Below the pieces are notes generated by a model, which was not told the DNA's origin, did not search any database, and saw nothing but the letters and a program-made list of their open reading frames with translations. Positions 5,659-8,342 of a stretch of 8,342 bases of DNA are shown in pieces. Every line of letters begins with the position of its first letter. Within the stretch, counting starts at the first letter, position 1. The translations under genes and the position numbers were made by a program. Origin of the DNA: Flectobacillus sp. (lineage in GTDB: Bacteria; Bacteroidota; Bacteroidia; Cytophagales; Spirosomataceae); the NCBI GenBank assembly GCA_029865665.1, contig JARXAV010000077.1:1-8342 (forward strand), in the 5' to 3' direction.

Positions 5659-7371
5659 ATGGCTAATTTTAATATAGATTACGTAAAAAATGCCACCTAC
5701 GATGCCATCGTGATTGGCTCTGGAATTAGTGGCGGTTGGGCTGCTAAAGAACTGACTGGAAAAGGATTGCGTACCCTTGTGCTAGAGCGTGGACGGGATG
5801 TAAAACACATCGTAGATTATCCAACGACGATGAAACAGCCTTGGGAATTTGAACACCGTGGTCAGGTCAATTTGGATGTCAAAACAGAGAATCCTATCGT
5901 AAGTAAGTGTTATGCTTTTTATGAAGGAACAGAACAGTTTTTCGTGAAAGATAAAGAACATCCTTACGTACAAGAGAAACCTTTTGATTGGATTCGTGGG
6001 TATCAAGTAGGAGGAAAGTCTTTGCTTTGGGCGAGACAAACACAACGTTGGAGTGACTTCGATTTTGACGGCCCTGCTCGTGATGGTTTTGCCGTCGATT
6101 GGCCAATTCGTTATAAAGATATTGCTCCGTGGTATAGTCATGTAGAAAAATTTGCAGGGATTACAGGGAATAAAGACGGCTTGCCGAATTTACCCGATGG
6201 CGAGTTTTTACCGCCTCACGAAATGACTTGTGTGGAAAAGTATTTCAAAGAACAGGTTTCTAAAAATTATAAAGACCGTAATGTGATTATTGGGCGTGCG
6301 GCTCACTTAACGCAACCCAAACCGATTCACTATCAACAAGGTAGAGCCCAGTGTCAGCACCGTACCATTTGCGAACGTGGTTGCCCTTTTGGAGGTTATT
6401 TTAGCAGTAATGCTTCTACGCTTCCTTGGGCGATGAAAACGGGTAAAATGACGCTTCGTCCTGATTCGGTGGTACACTCGATTATCTATGACGAGAAGAA
6501 AGGAAAAGCAGTAGGCGTGCGTGTAGTGGATGCTCATACCAAAGAAATGATGGAGTTTTATGCTCGTATTATTTTCTTAAATGCGGCGGCTCTGAATACG
6601 AATTTAGTCTTGTTAAATTCTACTTCCAACCGTTTTCAAAATGGTTTGGGGAACGACAGTAATACCCTTGGCAAATACGTAGCCTTCCACAATTATCGAG
6701 CAAGAATTTCGGGAGAATATGAAGGTTTTGGCGATATGACCACCGATGGTCGTCGTCCGAATGGTAGTTATATTCCTCGTTTCCGCAATTTGCATAAGCA
6801 AGAAACGGACTTTTTAAGAGGATATGCCGCAGGTTTTGACACCTACCGCAGTCAAGAACACGATTATAGCGGCTTGGGTGCCGACCTAAAAGCGAATTTA
6901 GGAAAATCGACATGGGGTAAATGGCACGTAGGGTCGCACATGATGGGAGAGACCATTCCGAAAGAAAGTAATTATGTGGCTTTGGATAAAAACTTAAAAG
7001 ACCCATTCGGAATACCGCAGTTGAAAATCGCTATCGGCTATGACGAAAACGACGAAAAGATGATTAAGGATTACCATACGCAGTTGACAGAAATGTTTAA
7101 GATGGCTGGTTTTACCAATATCAAAACGTTTGACTCGCATCAGGCTGCTGGATTGGATATTCACGAAATGGGCGGTGTACGTATGGGTAACGACCCGAAA
7201 ACGTCGATGCTCAACAAATGGAATCAGTTACATGCTTGTAAAAACGTATTTGTAACCGATGGAGCTAGTATGACTTCGACCTCTACTCAAAACCCATCGT
7301 TAACCTACATGGCTTTCGCAGCCCGTTCGGTTGATTATGCCGTGAAACAAATGGCAATGGGGAATTTGTAG
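5659..7371 (+). CDS. GMC-family FAD-dependent dehydrogenase, probable sugar/glycoside dehydrogenase large subunit
   Basis: The 570-residue protein has the GMC layout. The FAD-binding Rossmann motif is IVIGSGISGGWAA (17-29), followed by VLERG (41-45, Glu43 for the ribose). The flavin-contacting segment is around VGGKSLLWARQTQR (117-130). A Cys cluster C232-x5-C238-x3-C242 has the same spacing as the [3Fe-4S] ligands I recall for Burkholderia FAD-glucose dehydrogenase. The C-terminal HEMGGVRMG (502-510) and TQNPSLT (543-549) supply the active-site His502 and Asn545, 43 residues apart. It would oxidise a sugar hydroxyl at FAD and pass electrons through the cluster to a cytochrome or quinone. Relatives include gluconate 2-dehydrogenase, FAD-glucose dehydrogenase and glucoside 3-dehydrogenase; the substrate cannot be fixed from sequence. 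It has no signal peptide and is co-encoded with a Tat-signal small subunit 6 nt upstream. No cytochrome c subunit gene lies nearby. Start ATG 5659 follows an A-rich leader. Confidence 0.92.
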   Translation: MANFNIDYVKNATYDAIVIGSGISGGWAAKELTGKGLRTLVLERGRDVKHIVDYPTTMKQPWEFEHRGQVNLDVKTENPIVSKCYAFYEGTEQFFVKDKEHPYVQEKPFDWIRGYQVGGKSLLWARQTQRWSDFDFDGPARDGFAVDWPIRYKDIAPWYSHVEKFAGITGNKDGLPNLPDGEFLPPHEMTCVEKYFKEQVSKNYKDRNVIIGRAAHLTQPKPIHYQQGRAQCQHRTICERGCPFGGYFSSNASTLPWAMKTGKMTLRPDSVVHSIIYDEKKGKAVGVRVVDAHTKEMMEFYARIIFLNAAALNTNLVLLNSTSNRFQNGLGNDSNTLGKYVAFHNYRARISGEYEGFGDMTTDGRRPNGSYIPRFRNLHKQETDFLRGYAAGFDTYRSQEHDYSGLGADLKANLGKSTWGKWHVGSHMMGETIPKESNYVALDKNLKDPFGIPQLKIAIGYDENDEKMIKDYHTQLTEMFKMAGFTNIKTFDSHQAAGLDIHEMGGVRMGNDPKTSMLNKWNQLHACKNVFVTDGASMTSTSTQNPSLTYMAFAARSVDYAVKQMAMGNL

Positions 7372-7373
7372 GA

Positions 7374-7408
7374 GATTTTGAATGTTGGATTTTGAATTTT
7401 GGATGTTG
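7374..7408 (+). repeat. Short 14-bp tandem repeat after the oxidoreductase operon
   Basis: Two 14-bp units, GATTTTGAATGTTG and GATTTTGAATTTTG, differ at one base and are followed by a partial third unit, GATGTTG. It begins 2 nt after the stop codon of the GMC gene. No function is evident; it may be slippage-derived. Confidence 0.55.
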
Positions 7409-7429
7409 ACAATCGACTGATTTTCCTCG

Positions 7430-7509
7430 TTGCCATTGTTTGTGTCTTCACAAACAATTCTTTTAAATGACTTCTATATTATTGTCAGTGGATACGCTGA
7501 CAATGGCAA
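7430..7509 (+). terminator. First terminator-like hairpin, nested in longer inverted repeats
   Basis: The core is a 10-bp perfect stem with a 4-nt loop (7435-7444 with 7449-7458) followed by TTCTTTT, a plausible but AT-rich intrinsic terminator for the operon. Around it lie a 10-bp inverted repeat, 7430-7439 with 7500-7509, and an 8-bp hairpin, 7481-7488 with 7497-7504. These share bases with one another, so not all can form at the same time. Confidence 0.5.
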
Positions 7510-7521
7510 AAATTACCTAAG

Positions 7522-7564
7522 AAAGAGCTTAGTCAATGGTTAATTTGACTAGGCTCTTTTTTTT
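7522..7564 (+). terminator. Strong intrinsic terminator of the oxidoreductase operon
   Basis: Arms 7522-7536 and 7545-7559 form a 15-bp stem with a single G-U wobble and an 8-nt loop, followed by eight consecutive T (7557-7564). This is a textbook Rho-independent terminator for the rightward operon. The regulator gene converges on it from the right; on that strand the stem is followed by TTTCTTAGG, so it may also act weakly in that direction. Confidence 0.9.
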
Positions 7565-7614
7565 ATGTTGCCGTATTCGCATAAGTTGTTGGTAGCAAAC
7601 GACGGCGGGAAATA

Positions 7615-7830
7615 TTACTGATTATGCTCTGGTACAAATTCCAGTATATCACCTGGTTGGCAATTAAGAGCTTCGCAGATGGCTTCTAAGGTAGAAAAAC
7701 GAACAGCTTTGGCTTTTCCTGTCTTTAAAATTGAAAGGTTCGGAAGCGTAATATCTACCTTTTCGGCCAATTCTGAGAGTTGCATTTTTCGTCGGGCAAG
7801 CATGACATCAAGGTTTACAACAATGGGCAT
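7615..7830 (-). CDS. XRE-family helix-turn-helix regulator (small, YozG-like)
   Basis: This 71-residue protein is essentially only a Cro/C1-type DNA-binding domain. MPIVVNLDVMLARRKM forms helix 1, LSELAEKVDI helix 2 (18-27), and TLPNLSILKTGKA the recognition helix (28-40). STLEAICEALNCQPGDILEF (46-65) is the typical closing segment. There is no extra sensing or dimerisation domain, so it must take its signal from a partner. The DUF2975 membrane protein gene lies 12 nt upstream on the same strand, and this gene order is common in Bacteroidota and Firmicutes. A likely reading is that the pair is cotranscribed and the regulator controls its own operon or membrane-related genes; targets are unknown. 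No Shine-Dalgarno sequence is visible before ATG 7830. Confidence 0.88.
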   Translation of the reverse strand: MPIVVNLDVMLARRKMQLSELAEKVDITLPNLSILKTGKAKAVRFSTLEAICEALNCQPGDILEFVPEHNQ

Positions 7831-7842
7831 CTTAGTAGGTAG

Positions 7843-8342
7843 TTAAATAGTTAATTCGTTTTCTTCTTGTAATTCTACACCACGTTTGAAAATTTGGGCA
7901 ATTAGGTAGATAATTCCAATTTCAAAAATGTAGGTTAAAAGAGGAGATAAATTATACTCGTAGTGAAAATGATTGGTGATTAATCCTTCTAACGTAATTG
8001 TATATTGATTGATAATAAAATTTATTACTCCGATTACAATCATTACATAAGCTATTTTTTCGAGAATAATCGAGATTGTAGCGCTGAAAGGATGATTACT
8101 ATTGATGTTTATGAGGGCATCTTTTGCTAATTTCCAAATGTTAATCACGAAGTATATCTTTATCAAAGACAAAATATAGAAGAGTATTAGTCTTCCCATA
8201 TAGTCGTTTCGCAATGTGATGAAAGAAAGTTTCGCTTCTGAAATTTTAATGTTTTTAATAAAATCGGCATCAGGAAATATAAAAAAATAGATGGTGGCAA
8301 TACTGACTATTACAGTCAATGATATTGAGCCAATATAGCCTA
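7843..8342 (-). CDS. DUF2975 membrane protein, missing its N-terminus (cut by window end)
   Basis: The frame is open through the right edge of the window, so the true start lies outside it; a TTG at 8319 is in frame but falls inside the first visible membrane segment. About 165 residues are visible with four hydrophobic segments, at roughly 2-22, 50-69, 91-110 and 131-150 of the fragment. The C-terminus, AQIFKRGVELQEENELTI, is the hallmark ending of DUF2975 proteins, a family of four-helix inner-membrane proteins of unknown function. The stop TAA is 12 nt before the ATG of the XRE regulator. In this family the membrane protein is regularly paired with such a regulator, which suggests a membrane-state sensor or a protein kept in check by its regulator; both are inference. 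Confidence 0.88.
   Translation of the reverse strand, partial: GYIGSISLTVIVSIATIYFFIFPDADFIKNIKISEAKLSFITLRNDYMGRLILFYILSLIKIYFVINIWKLAKDALININSNHPFSATISIILEKIAYVMIVIGVINFIINQYTITLEGLITNHFHYEYNLSPLLTYIFEIGIIYLIAQIFKRGVELQEENELTI

Noticed and set aside
7374..7408. Tandem 14-bp units as a CRISPR or iteron array
   Set aside because: There are only two full units with no spacers, directly after a stop codon, and no replication or cas genes nearby.

Overview
The window looks like chromosome from a Bacteroidota bacterium, most likely a Cytophagales-type relative; I cannot name the genus. The reasons are an AT-rich base composition, A-rich rather than Shine-Dalgarno leaders before start codons, several TAnnTTTG boxes of the Bacteroidota -7 type, and a Rho factor carrying the long disordered N-terminal insert typical of the phylum. 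No mobile element, CRISPR array, tRNA or rRNA was seen.

Layout. Positions 1-1643 (minus strand) hold the first 37 codons of a family 2 glycosyltransferase, about 470 bp with no supportable gene, then an SDR nucleotide-sugar epimerase closed by its own terminator; this looks like the edge of a surface-polysaccharide locus. Positions 1789-2055 (minus) encode a small lipoprotein between a strong hairpin terminator and a recognisable promoter. Positions 2234-3934 (minus) encode transcription terminator Rho. Its 362-bp upstream region contains a large imperfect cruciform and other dyads. Positions 4297-4794 (minus) encode an uncharacterised Cys-containing protein, preceded by a possible 39-residue ORF that may instead be a structured leader.

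After a divergent promoter region, positions 5134-7371 (plus) hold a two-gene operon: a Tat-signal gluconate-2-dehydrogenase subunit-3-type protein and a GMC flavoprotein with a probable [3Fe-4S] cluster. Together they make a probable periplasmic sugar or glycoside dehydrogenase. Two successive intrinsic terminators follow. The right edge (minus) holds a DUF2975 membrane protein, cut by the window end, and a small XRE-family regulator 12 nt downstream, a plausible membrane-protein/regulator pair.

Most genes are ordinary. The points most worth a second look are the Tyr-to-Phe change in the SDR catalytic motif of the epimerase, the charge-segregated disordered insert of Rho, the competing hairpins between the Cys-containing gene and rho, and the uncharacterised Cys protein with its possible leader peptide. 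I did not find a convincing wholly new system.
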